DNA from: Marinobacter qingdaonensis
Lineage (GTDB): Bacteria; Pseudomonadota; Gammaproteobacteria; Pseudomonadales; Oleiphilaceae
DNA length: 64,000 bases
Assembly: GCF_034555935.1 (NCBI RefSeq)
Contig: NZ_JAYDCJ010000003.1
Span: 310,001-374,000 of the forward strand
Reading direction: 5' to 3'
A program made the position numbers and the translations under genes. Positions within the stretch are counted from its first letter, which is position 1, and the number at the start of each line of letters is the position of its first letter. Shown piece after piece: positions 1-8,141 of this stretch. A model generated the notes under the pieces. It saw nothing but the letters and a program-made list of their open reading frames with translations. It was not told where the DNA came from and searched no databases.

Positions 1-444
1 CTCCAGCTGTCGGCTGGCGTTGTCCCGAATGTTTCGCTCACTCCTGATCGCGGCGGAATCGTTGCGGTGCCGAACCTGCTCCGCGGCCAATTGCGCTTTC
101 AGGTCGTCCACCTGAGCCCGGGCCTGGGCCAGCACCGGCTCGATGTCGGCATCGTCCAGCGCCACCAGCAGATCGCCGGCCTGCACCCGCTGGCCCTCGG
201 ACACCGGCCGGGCGTCAATGCGACCGGCCAGGGTGGCGGTGACATCCAGTTGCTCGGGCGCCACCACCTGACCGTACAGGGGCAACAGCGGGGTATGGGA
301 GCCAGGCTCGACACGCTGGGTGCTCACCCGCCAGCTGCGTTCCGAGGCGCTGACTTCGGCCGGTTCCGGGCGGGTCATTTTCAAAGCCAGAAATCCGAGG
401 ACACCGAGGGCGAGGATGATCAGGGGCAAGAGTCGTTTGGACAT
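1..444 (-). CDS. RND efflux periplasmic adaptor subunit (partial)
   Basis: N-terminal 148 codons of a membrane-fusion (HlyD/AcrA-type) protein; the C-terminal part lies outside the window. Such adaptors join an inner-membrane RND pump to an outer-membrane channel. Residues 5-20 (LLPLIILALGVLGFLA) form a signal anchor. A biotinyl-lipoyl-like half follows, with VVAPEQLDVTATLAGR and VSEGQRVQAGDLLVALDD, then a charged helix (AQARAQVDDLKAQLAAEQ) that begins the coiled-coil hairpin. The ATG at 442-444 is the first start after the divergent intergenic region. It is transcribed away from regB. The pump gene would be expected further left, so substrate and drug or metal specificity cannot be judged. 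Confidence 0.85.
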   Translation of the reverse strand, partial: MSKRLLPLIILALGVLGFLALKMTRPEPAEVSASERSWRVSTQRVEPGSHTPLLPLYGQVVAPEQLDVTATLAGRIDARPVSEGQRVQAGDLLVALDDADIEPVLAQARAQVDDLKAQLAAEQVRHRNDSAAIRSERNIRDNASRQLE

Positions 445-590
445 TACTTCGTAGCCAACTAGGGTAAATGGAACCGGTCAGGTCAAAGGCTTAAATCTAC
501 TATACAATCGGCTTTTACGTCTGGGAGTTAACCACAGTTGACCCCGTAAGAGCATGCCTGACCCACCGCCCGTCCGCTGGAATGCTTCCC
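445..590. promoter_or_regulatory. Divergent intergenic region, efflux adaptor / regB
   Basis: About 145 bp separate the two divergent starts. The AT-richer stretch at 490-515 (aatctactatacaatcgg) is the only promoter-like part. I could not assign -35 and -10 boxes with confidence and saw no clear operator. Confidence 0.35.
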
Positions 591-1847
591 ATGCAATGGC
601 TGACCTATTCCCAACACGATTTCCGACAGGCGGCCCAATACCTGCTCTGGATGCGCCTGGCGATCGCCGGCATTCAACTGGTGGCCCTGTGGATCGCCGA
701 AACCCTGATGGTGCTGACCTACCGGGCCGAAGCCCTGTTGCTGTGCCTGTTGTACGGGGTGCTGGCGACCCTGGGATGGCTCTGGTTCACCCGCCGGCCA
801 CCCAGCGCGGCCCTGACCGTGAGCGCCGGGCTGGCGCTGGACCTGGTCCTGATCGGCGGCTGGCTGCTGCTGACCGGCGGCTACACCAACCCGTTCACCT
901 CCCTGCTGTTGCTGCCCATCGCCGTCGCCGTGCTGTTGGTACCCCTGAGCCAGAGCATTGCGCTGACCGGTCTGGGCATCGCCATCTACAGCCTGCTGGT
1001 GCTGTTCCACACCCCCATCGCCACCGGCACCCATGGCGCCGACATGGCCCAACTGCACCTGTTTGGCATGTGGGCCACCTTCGCCCTGACTGCGGCCATC
1101 CTGTTGCTGGTGGTGGGCACCCTGGCCCGGCGCCTGCAGCGGCAGCAGAGTCAACTGGCCCAAAGCCGCGAAAGCCGGCTGCGGGACGAGCAGATCATCG
1201 CCCTGGGGCTGTCGGCCGCCGGCATTGCCCACCGGGTCGGCACCCCGCTCAACACCCTGGCACTGCTGGTCGATGAGCTGCGCCATGCTCCGGACTCAGC
1301 GGACCTGGGCCAGGATCTGGATCTGATGGAACAGCAACTGAGACTGTGCAGCGACCACCTGCAGCAACTGACCGCCGCCGCGGCCCAGGCCAAGACCGCC
1401 CAGACCGAAACCCTGGCGGTCTCGGCCTGGCTGAGCCGCCTGCGCGAATCCGCCACCCTGCTGTGGCCGGCCAGCGCCATCGAATGGCAGCCACCGTTCC
1501 CGGACACCCCGGTGGCGGTGGATACCACCCTGGATCAGGCCGCGCTCAACCTGATCGCCAACGCCCTGGGCGCCAGCCCCGACTGGGTCGGGATCTGCGC
1601 ACGCAACACCGAGGCGGGCGACGTCGAGGTGATTGTCGAGGATCGCGGCGCCGGCCTGGACACCGACATGGCAAATGCCCTCGGGCAGGCGCCGGTGGAA
1701 TCCGATACCGGGCTGGGGGTGGGTCTGTTCCTGTCCAACGCGACCCTGCAGCGTTTTGGTGGCACACTGCGCGCCCGGACCAGCGCCACCGGCACCACCA
1801 TGGTGATTGAACTGCCCCGGGCGCACGCGGAGCCCCCCCATGACTGA
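591..1847 (+). CDS. regB: Redox-sensing histidine kinase RegB/PrrB
   Basis: Membrane histidine kinase of the RegB/PrrB/RoxS family, which senses quinone redox state and controls respiratory gene expression through RegA. About six membrane helices fill residues 25-180. They include the family loop GGYTNPF, the quinone-sensing motif of RegB. The H-box is GIAHRVGTPLN, with phospho-acceptor His214. The linker cysteine that makes RegB redox sensitive is present at Cys253 (LRLCSDHLQQL). The catalytic domain has an N-box-like LNLIANAL and a glycine-rich DTGLGVGLFLS. The ATG at 591 has GGA about nine bases upstream; an in-frame ATG at 582 is possible. The stop overlaps the regA start by eight bases, so the two are co-translated. 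Confidence 0.9.
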   Translation: MQWLTYSQHDFRQAAQYLLWMRLAIAGIQLVALWIAETLMVLTYRAEALLLCLLYGVLATLGWLWFTRRPPSAALTVSAGLALDLVLIGGWLLLTGGYTNPFTSLLLLPIAVAVLLVPLSQSIALTGLGIAIYSLLVLFHTPIATGTHGADMAQLHLFGMWATFALTAAILLLVVGTLARRLQRQQSQLAQSRESRLRDEQIIALGLSAAGIAHRVGTPLNTLALLVDELRHAPDSADLGQDLDLMEQQLRLCSDHLQQLTAAAAQAKTAQTETLAVSAWLSRLRESATLLWPASAIEWQPPFPDTPVAVDTTLDQAALNLIANALGASPDWVGICARNTEAGDVEVIVEDRGAGLDTDMANALGQAPVESDTGLGVGLFLSNATLQRFGGTLRARTSATGTTMVIELPRAHAEPPHD

Positions 1848-2373
1848 ACCCGCACACTGGTTACTGATCGACGATGACGACGCCTTCCGCTCGGTGCTCA
1901 AACGCTCGCTGGAGCGCCAGTCCATCCAGGCGACCGCGGTGGGCTCTCCGGACGACGCCCGGGAGGCGCTGGCCCGGCAGCCGTTCCAGCGCTGCGTGCT
2001 GGATCTGAACCTGGCCGGGGATAGCGGCCTGCAGCTGCTGCCGGAGTTGCTCGAGCTGCAGCCCGAGCTGGAGGTGCTGGTGCTCACCGGCTATGGCAGC
2101 ATTGCCACCGCGGTTGAGGCCATGCGCCGGGGTGCCATCAATTACCTGTGCAAACCGGTGACCGTGCACCAGCTGCTGGCCGGGTTCGACCCGGTCGCAC
2201 CCGGCCCATCGCTGCGCCCGGAGCCCCCGTCCGTGGAAGAGATGGAGTGGGAGCACATCCAGCGGGTGCTGAACGAGCATGCGGGCAACATCTCGGCGAC
2301 GGCACGGGCCCTGAACATGCACCGGCGCACCCTGCAGCGCAAACTGCAGAAACACTCACACTGGCGCCACTGA
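1840..2373 (+). CDS. regA: Response regulator RegA/PrrA
   Basis: Two-domain response regulator of 177 residues, the usual size for RegA/PrrA/ActR. The receiver has the acidic pair in LLIDDDDAF and the phospho-acceptor Asp in RCVLDLNLAGDSG; a Lys follows in NYLCKPV. The C-terminus is a Fis-type helix-turn-helix, NISATARALNMHRRTLQRKL, nearly the RegA family signature (NMHRRTLQR). It lacks a sigma-54 ATPase domain, as expected for RegA. The start ATG overlaps the regB stop (ATGACTGA). The pair normally controls oxidases and other energy genes. Nothing in the window shows its targets. Confidence 0.92.
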   Translation: MTEPAHWLLIDDDDAFRSVLKRSLERQSIQATAVGSPDDAREALARQPFQRCVLDLNLAGDSGLQLLPELLELQPELEVLVLTGYGSIATAVEAMRRGAINYLCKPVTVHQLLAGFDPVAPGPSLRPEPPSVEEMEWEHIQRVLNEHAGNISATARALNMHRRTLQRKLQKHSHWRH

Positions 2374-2392
2374 CGCCGGCCTACTGCCCGCC

Positions 2393-3052
2393 CTAGCGGT
2401 AGCGCCGCTGGTCCAGGGTGGTCAGCCGGTCCGGATGGAACACCATCAACCCGGTGACCAGGGTGCCGTTGACGAAGCCCTCGGGAATCATGAACAGCGG
2501 CAGGTAGCGGATGTATTCGTGCACCAGCTCGTGGAACTCGTAAACGCCGCTGGTCCAGAGCAACAGGCACATCACCAGTCCCGCCGCCGCCACCGCGATG
2601 CCTGCCCCGAAGAACCCGCAGAAGAAGATGTAGGCAAAGAAGTTGCGGAAATTGCGCTTGCGCTCCCACAACATGATGGCGTGACTCACCAGCGCCGGCA
2701 CCATTACGGTGATCAGGCCGTTGGCGGCAAACATGAGCAACGGTTCCCGGCCGGTGATCACGGTGATCACCAGGGCCAGCAGCCCGGCCACCACCGCCAG
2801 GGCCCAGCCCAGCATCAGGGTGACCACGGTAATGCCGAACACGTGAATCGCCAGGCCCGGGGAAATCCCGGCCCGCAATTGCCAGAGAAAACCAAGCACC
2901 ACCGCGGCCCCGAACAGGGAATGCTGGAGCGCGTTGTCCCGACGCAGGGCCTGCCAGTCGATTACCCGCAGCGCCCGCACCAGGATCAGGGCGAACAGCA
3001 CCAGGGTAATCAACCACTGGCTGGTCGGGAGCAGGTTGTCGGTCATTCCCAT
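2393..3052 (-). CDS. CbiM-like energy-coupling factor permease family protein
   Basis: Hydrophobic protein of about 219 residues with six or seven predicted membrane helices, resembling the CbiM/NikM-like membrane family in layout (FGITVVTLMLGWALAVVAG; FAANGLITVMVPALVSHAI). True CbiM begins with a short metal-binding sequence that includes a His at position 2. Here the N-terminus is MGMTDNLLP with no His, so cobalt or nickel transport by that mechanism is doubtful. No ECF ATPase or T-component is adjacent. It converges on regA, the stops being about 20 bases apart. The start is uncertain: ATGs at 3052, 3046 and 3091 are in frame, none with a strong ribosome site. Family assignment is moderate; function is unknown. 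Confidence 0.65.
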   Translation of the reverse strand: MGMTDNLLPTSQWLITLVLFALILVRALRVIDWQALRRDNALQHSLFGAAVVLGFLWQLRAGISPGLAIHVFGITVVTLMLGWALAVVAGLLALVITVITGREPLLMFAANGLITVMVPALVSHAIMLWERKRNFRNFFAYIFFCGFFGAGIAVAAAGLVMCLLLWTSGVYEFHELVHEYIRYLPLFMIPEGFVNGTLVTGLMVFHPDRLTTLDQRRYR

Positions 3053-3140
3053 TGCGCGTGCCACCGTTGGTCTGTCGGACAGAGTGTCCATGATACGGGA
3101 CCGGCACTCGGGAGGACTACGGTTGCCCGGTTTTAGCGCG

Positions 3141-4658
3141 CTAGAGCCCCATGGGCCCGGACACGTCCACGGCGCCATCCCGGCCGGCCTGCTTGGCCAG
3201 GTACAGACGATGGTCGGCGCGACCGATGACGGCGTCGACCGACATCATGTGGTCCTCGCTTTCCCGGGCCGAGGCCACCCCGATGCTGACGGTAACCGGG
3301 ATCAGCCGGCGGTCGAAGACAAAGTGGCCCTGCCGCACTGCGTTCAGGATACGGCCAATCATCTGGCGCACACTGGCCTGTTCGGTGCCGGGGAACACCA
3401 CAATAAACTCCTCGCCACCGAACCGGGCCACCACGTCGGTGGCGCGCACCAGGTCGGTGACGATTTCGGCAAAGTGGCGCAGGGTGTAGTCCCCGCCGAG
3501 ATGGCCGGTGGAGTCGTTAATCTGCTTGAAGTGATCGATGTCGATCATGGCGATGGTGAAGTTCTCGTCGTAGCGCTCGGCCCGCTCTACCAGCTCATTG
3601 AGTCGCGGCATCAGGTAGCGGCGGTTGTGCAGCCCGGTCATCGGGTCGCGGATTGACTGACTCAGCAGCTGCTCCTCCAGCAGGTTGCGCTCCAAGGCGC
3701 CCGACAGCAGGCCGGACACGATGGTCAGCAAATCCCCCAGGTCGCCACGCCAGTCCCGGGGCGCCAGGGAATCCAGCCCGAGGAAGCCCACCACCCGGCC
3801 CTGCACCCGGACCGGCACGCAGAACACCGAGGCGGCGTCCGCCGACGGCGAATGGTCGTGCACCACCTCGACCCCGGACAGGTTGTCGTCGCGGTCCTCG
3901 CCCGGCACCTGCCGGTTTTCATTCACCATCGCCAGCAGACGCTCGCGCCAGCAGTCAAAGGCATCCACCGCGATGGTTTCATCCTTATCTACCAGGGCGG
4001 TGACCCCGGGCCGACGCCATTGATGGGTCTTGGTGATGGCGGTGTACTTGTCATTGAAGGCATACAGATAGGCCCGATCCATGTCGAAAAACTGGCCCAC
4101 GCTCTGGAGCAGTTCGCCGATGCACTCGTCGATGGAGCCAAACCCCTGGTTAATGAACTCGGACGAGAGCCGGGCCACCAGTTTCTGGAATCCGGCCTGG
4201 AACGAGTACTCGGTTTCGCTGGCCCGCAGCTCCTGTTCCATGTCCTTGTAGTGCTGGACGTTGTAGAACTGGCCGTACCAGATAATGCTGCCATCGGCCT
4301 GGCGCTCGGGCCGTGAGTGGGCCTCGAACCACTCATAGCTGCCATCGGGCAGGCGCAGGCGCGCCCGATATTGCCAGGGTTCGAAGCTGTGGGCGGATTC
4401 CTGAATACTGTCGCCGACGCCCGCCAGGTCGTCGGTATGGATCAGGGAAAATAAAGGGTCGGCAGCCTGCTTGAGATCTTCAGGCTCAATGCCGAACAAA
4501 TGCAGGACGTGAGCGCTGATGTAAGGGAACGCGTGGGACTGACGATCGGCGCTGAGCCAATAAGCGAAGAGTATGCTCGGAACCGAAGAAGCGAGCTTGT
4601 GAAAAAAATCCGGAGACGGCGCCGGCGCCACCGTCGCTTTAGCGTGACTCTTCGCCAT
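3141..4658 (-). CDS. PAS-GAF-GGDEF diguanylate cyclase
   Basis: Cytosolic 505-residue protein predicted to make cyclic di-GMP from two GTP. A PAS domain covers about residues 30-150 (FPYISAHVLHLFGIEPEDL; LPDGSYEWFEAHSRP), a GAF domain about 165-320, and the cyclase domain about 335-495. The active site is GGEEF at 414-418, preceded by RATD, which fits the RxxD inhibitory I-site spacing. Substrate-site residues include DIDHFKQINDSTGHLGGD, so the enzyme looks intact. No signal peptide or membrane segment is seen. The ATG at 4658 has AGGAAAGGG upstream. It is transcribed alone, after the glycosylase-like gene with a 95-base gap. The ligands of the sensor domains are unknown. Confidence 0.9.
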   Translation of the reverse strand: MAKSHAKATVAPAPSPDFFHKLASSVPSILFAYWLSADRQSHAFPYISAHVLHLFGIEPEDLKQAADPLFSLIHTDDLAGVGDSIQESAHSFEPWQYRARLRLPDGSYEWFEAHSRPERQADGSIIWYGQFYNVQHYKDMEQELRASETEYSFQAGFQKLVARLSSEFINQGFGSIDECIGELLQSVGQFFDMDRAYLYAFNDKYTAITKTHQWRRPGVTALVDKDETIAVDAFDCWRERLLAMVNENRQVPGEDRDDNLSGVEVVHDHSPSADAASVFCVPVRVQGRVVGFLGLDSLAPRDWRGDLGDLLTIVSGLLSGALERNLLEEQLLSQSIRDPMTGLHNRRYLMPRLNELVERAERYDENFTIAMIDIDHFKQINDSTGHLGGDYTLRHFAEIVTDLVRATDVVARFGGEEFIVVFPGTEQASVRQMIGRILNAVRQGHFVFDRRLIPVTVSIGVASARESEDHMMSVDAVIGRADHRLYLAKQAGRDGAVDVSGPMGL

Positions 4659-4753
4659 AACCAGCCCTTTCCTAAACGAGGATTCGCTTCTCCATTTATT
4701 TCTTAGTGTAGTTCAGGCCGGCCGGTCAGGCCGAGCCGGCCATCAAGGCCGGG

Positions 4754-5422
4754 TCAGCTCTCGACCGTAAAGGACAGAATGCGGGACAGGTGGCTGTACG
4801 GCAGGCCGGTTTCCTCGTGCCAGCGGTTGAACGCGGCCTGGGCCTGGTCCAGGGCTTTCTTGCTGCCAGGCGAGGCGTCCAGCAACTCCTCCCGGCGCAG
4901 GCCCGCGACCACATCCCGGGACAGGATGAAGCCGTCCCAACCCACGCTGCGCAGAAAATACTGGGCGGTAGCGCCCCCCAGGCGGGCGCCGTGGCGCTTG
5001 AGCCAGAGCAGCAGGCCGACCTGGTCGTCCGACGGCCAGTGCGCCAGGAACCGGCCAAAGCTACCGTGGTCCCGGGCGGCGTCGACGATCATCCGCGCGT
5101 TCTCCGGCACGGTGCGGATTTTCTGCATGTTGCGGACGATGCGCTCGTCCTGGGCCAGCCGTTCCAGCACCTCCGGCGGCACCTGCTGCCAGTACAGCGG
5201 CACGAAGCCCTCGAAGGCGGCCTCGAAATCCGGCCACTTCTGGTTGATCACCCGCCAGACGAACCCGGCCCGGAAGATGCACTTGGTTACCTCGGCCAGA
5301 TAGCGATCGTCGGTGAGCGCCTCCAGATGGCCCGGGTCCGCCAGGGGCGGCAGCAGGGTCCGCAGCGCCGCCTCGCCGCCCTTGCGGGCCACGGCCTGCT
5401 CGTAGATTCGTGCAAAACTCAT
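4754..5422 (-). CDS. DNA-3-methyladenine glycosylase I family protein
   Basis: A 222-residue protein of the Tag helix-hairpin-helix glycosylase superfamily, which removes 3-methyladenine from DNA. The central TKCIFRAGFVWRVINQKWP corresponds to the conserved Tag segment around the base-binding pocket. Later RNMQKIRTVPENAR matches the segment after it. It lacks the N-terminal Cys and C-terminal His/Cys that bind zinc in E. coli Tag, so it belongs to the shorter, zinc-less branch whose activity is less certain. It starts 34 bases after the btuD stop on the same strand and may be read from the B12 operon. Confidence 0.75.
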   Translation of the reverse strand: MSFARIYEQAVARKGGEAALRTLLPPLADPGHLEALTDDRYLAEVTKCIFRAGFVWRVINQKWPDFEAAFEGFVPLYWQQVPPEVLERLAQDERIVRNMQKIRTVPENARMIVDAARDHGSFGRFLAHWPSDDQVGLLLWLKRHGARLGGATAQYFLRSVGWDGFILSRDVVAGLRREELLDASPGSKKALDQAQAAFNRWHEETGLPYSHLSRILSFTVES

Positions 5423-5456
5423 GGTTGATCTCCCAAACTGATCAGGGCCGAACCGG

Positions 5457-6224
5457 TTACCGGGCCGGCACGAAAACCGGGGCGCCGTCCGCCTGCACCG
5501 TCACCAGTTTCTGGCCATAGAGTTGCTCCAGCGCCGCCGGCACCAGCATGTTCTCGGCCTGGCCCCAGCAGGCCTCACCGTCGGGGAACAGCAGCAACAG
5601 GTGGTCACACCAGCGCGCCGCCAGGTTCAGGTCGTGCAGGCACATGAACACGGTCCGTCCGGCACTGGCCTGCCCGGTCAGCAGCTCCATGGCCGCGACC
5701 TGGTGGTGCAGGTCCAGATGGTTGGTGGGCTCGTCCAGCAGCCAGATGTCCGGCGACTGGGTCATCAGGGTGGCGATGGCCACGCGCTGGCGTTCGCCAC
5801 CGGACAGGGTATGTACCAGCCGATCGCGCAAGTGGATGACATCCAGGGCCGACAGCGCCTGCTCGGCCAGCTCACGGTCGGCGCGGCTTTCCATCTGCCA
5901 GGGCCGCAACCAGGGATGGCGTCCGATCAGGGCGGTTTCCAGCACCGTGGCCGGGAAACCGTCGAGCCGGTCCTGGAACACCAGTCCCAGCTTCTGGGCC
6001 AGGGTCTTGCGCTTCACACCGGCCAGGGCCTGGCCACCGACCCGGACCTCGCCGGCTCGGGCCGGGCGCAGTCCGGCCAGGGTGTGCATCAGGGTGCTCT
6101 TGCCAACCCCGTTCGGGCCCAGCACCCCCCACACCTGCCCCGGCTCCAGGCCCAGGGTCAAGGGCCGGCCGGACCGGCGTCCGGGGATGTCGATGATCAG
6201 CTCGCGGGTGGCCAGAGCGGTCAT
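5457..6224 (-). CDS. btuD: Vitamin B12 ABC transporter ATP-binding protein BtuD
   Basis: ABC ATPase of 255 residues, FecE/BtuD/HmuV type, which powers cobalamin import through BtuC. Walker A is GPNGVGKST, the Q-loop lies near LGLVFQDRLDG, the signature is LSGGERQRVAIA, Walker B is IWLLDEPTNHLD, and the switch His is in CLHDLNLAAR. It follows btuC after three bases, and the whole set lies downstream of a cobalamin riboswitch and a BtuB-like receptor. That context, rather than the sequence, separates B12 from siderophore transport. Confidence 0.88.
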   Translation of the reverse strand: MTALATRELIIDIPGRRSGRPLTLGLEPGQVWGVLGPNGVGKSTLMHTLAGLRPARAGEVRVGGQALAGVKRKTLAQKLGLVFQDRLDGFPATVLETALIGRHPWLRPWQMESRADRELAEQALSALDVIHLRDRLVHTLSGGERQRVAIATLMTQSPDIWLLDEPTNHLDLHHQVAAMELLTGQASAGRTVFMCLHDLNLAARWCDHLLLLFPDGEACWGQAENMLVPAALEQLYGQKLVTVQADGAPVFVPAR

Positions 6225-6227
6225 GGG

Positions 6228-7202
6228 CTAGCGACTCCGGTGCAGCAGGTACAGGAAGGTGGGCACCCCGACCAGGGCGGTGATCACGCCCACCGGCAGC
6301 TGTTCCGGCGCAATGACAACCCGTGCCAGGGCGTCTGCCAGCACCAGTAGGCCACCGCCGGCCAGGGCGCAGGCCGGCAGAATCAGGCGCTGGTCGTTGC
6401 CCAGCACCAGGCGCAGCATGTGCGGGACCACTAGACCGACGAACCCGACGCTGCCGGCCATGGTCACCGCCGTCGCCGTCAGCAGGCTGGCGAGCAGGTA
6501 GACCAGCCACTCCAGTGGCCGCACCGACACCCCGAGGGCGGCGGCCTGCATGGGGCCACGGGCCAGGACGTTCAGGGTGCGGCCGAGGGGAATCACCAAC
6601 AGGCAGATCAGCAGCAGAATGCCCAGGGCCGGCCCCGGGGCGGCGGCGTGGGACAGATCCCCCATCAACCAGTACAGCATGCCCGGCAGGCGGCTGGCCG
6701 GGGTCATGGCCAGGATCAGAGTGATCAGCGCGCCCCAGCCGGACGCCAGTACCACGCCGGTCAGCAGCAGCCGGGACGGCGTCCAGCTGCCGGTGCCGTG
6801 GGCCAAGCCAAACACCAGCACGGTGGCCAACAGCGCCCCGGCAAAGGCGGAGCCGGACACCAGGGTGCCGGCCAGTCCCGCCAGCATGGCCAGCAGTGCG
6901 CCCACCGCGGCGCCACCGGACAGCCCGAGCACGTAGGGGTCGGCCAGGGGGTTGCGCAACAGCACCTGCATCAGGGCGCCGGCCACCGCCAGCAGCCCGC
7001 CGGTGGCAAAGGCGCTGAGGGTCCGCGGCAGGCGCAGATCGAGGATCAGGGTCTGGTGCAGCTCGGTGCCGCCCCCAGCCAGGACCGCCAGGGTCTGGCC
7101 CAGGTCCATGGCGCTGGAGCCGATGCTGACCGAGAGCACCATGGCCCCGAGGCAGGCCAGCAACAGGAGCAGTAACGGGCGCAGGACACTAGAGATTGCC
7201 AC
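6228..7202 (-). CDS. btuC: Vitamin B12 ABC transporter permease BtuC
   Basis: FecCD-family permease of 324 residues with about ten membrane helices; two copies form the cobalamin channel in the inner membrane. Family motifs include LRLPRTLSAFATGGLLAVAG, LRNPLADPYVLGLSGGAAVG and GSVGFVGLVVPHMLRLVLG near the BtuD-coupling region. The start is GTG at 7202, supported by GGAG seven bases upstream. It overlaps the btuF end by 14 bases, so translation is probably coupled. Confidence 0.88.
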   Translation of the reverse strand: MAISSVLRPLLLLLLACLGAMVLSVSIGSSAMDLGQTLAVLAGGGTELHQTLILDLRLPRTLSAFATGGLLAVAGALMQVLLRNPLADPYVLGLSGGAAVGALLAMLAGLAGTLVSGSAFAGALLATVLVFGLAHGTGSWTPSRLLLTGVVLASGWGALITLILAMTPASRLPGMLYWLMGDLSHAAAPGPALGILLLICLLVIPLGRTLNVLARGPMQAAALGVSVRPLEWLVYLLASLLTATAVTMAGSVGFVGLVVPHMLRLVLGNDQRLILPACALAGGGLLVLADALARVVIAPEQLPVGVITALVGVPTFLYLLHRSR

Positions 7203-8112
7203 GGGCGCGCTCCAGGGTATCGCACAGGTGGCGGGTTCCCGCCAGCATTCTCAGGGTGGGACGCACCAGCAGCGACGGCGGCTCCAGGAAGAGGTTGCCG
7301 GTGCGCACCGCGGTCAACTCGGGGAAGCGCCGCCAGCGCTCGAGCCAGGCCTGGTCGCCGTCCTCACGCCCCGAGGTGACGATGGCCTCCGGATCGGCGG
7401 CCAGGACCGCCTCGGTGCTGACCCGGGGCACCAGCCGGGGCAGATCACCAAAGACGTTGACCCCGCCACAGAGGCCAATCGCCTTGCTGATCAGCTCCTC
7501 GCGATTCACCGTCATCAGCGGCTGATCCCAGATCTGGTAGAACACACTGATTGGGCGGGCGTCGGCATGCTCGGCCCGGAGCCGGGCCAGGCCGTCCCGA
7601 AAGTCCTTGGCCTGCTCCGCGCCCAGGGCCGGACGGCCGGTCAAGCGGGCCAGATCTTCCACCGATTGGGCGATGTCCTCGAACCGGCGGGGCGCCAGCC
7701 AGAACACCGGAATGCCCAGGTTGGCCAGTTTCTCCAGCTGACTGCGGGAGTTGCCATCGACCCAGGCCACCACCAGATCCGGCGCCAGGGCGACGATGCC
7801 CTCCAGATCGAGCCGGTTGCTGTCACCGACCCGGGGCAGGGCCGCCGCTTCCGGCGGGTAGTCGCTCCAGGCACTGACCGCCAGCACAGAGTCACCGGCG
7901 CCGGCGGAAAACAGCAGTTCGGTGGCGCCGGGGGACAGCGCTACAATCCGGGTGGCGGGCTCCGCCAGGCAGAGGCGCTGGTCCAGCGCGTCCCGGGCGC
8001 AGAGCTCCGGTTCGGCCGCGGCCCGGCCCGACAGCAGGAGCACCAGTATGGTGACCCACAGCAGCCGGGCGCTGCCCTGCCGGATGGTCTGCCGGTTTTC
8101 CCCTCTCTCCAT
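7189..8112 (-). CDS. btuF: Periplasmic cobalamin-binding protein BtuF
   Basis: Class III substrate-binding protein that hands B12 from the outer-membrane receptor to BtuCD. It begins with a signal peptide (LLWVTILVLLLSGRAAA). The mature part has the BtuF/FepB-type start RIVALSPGATELLFSAGAGD, then LEGIVALAPDLVVAW, and a second lobe with MTVNREELISKAIGLCGG. Two cysteine pairs are plausible (LCARDALDQRLCLAE; the second around GLCGG and HLC near the end). I chose the ATG at 8112 because GGGAG lies five bases upstream; a GTG at 8130 is also in frame. It sits directly after btuB and overlaps btuC. Confidence 0.87.
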   Translation of the reverse strand: MERGENRQTIRQGSARLLWVTILVLLLSGRAAAEPELCARDALDQRLCLAEPATRIVALSPGATELLFSAGAGDSVLAVSAWSDYPPEAAALPRVGDSNRLDLEGIVALAPDLVVAWVDGNSRSQLEKLANLGIPVFWLAPRRFEDIAQSVEDLARLTGRPALGAEQAKDFRDGLARLRAEHADARPISVFYQIWDQPLMTVNREELISKAIGLCGGVNVFGDLPRLVPRVSTEAVLAADPEAIVTSGREDGDQAWLERWRRFPELTAVRTGNLFLEPPSLLVRPTLRMLAGTRHLCDTLERARGNL

Positions 8113-8141
8113 GCTGGCTCCCGCCGCCACGCTAGCTCATG

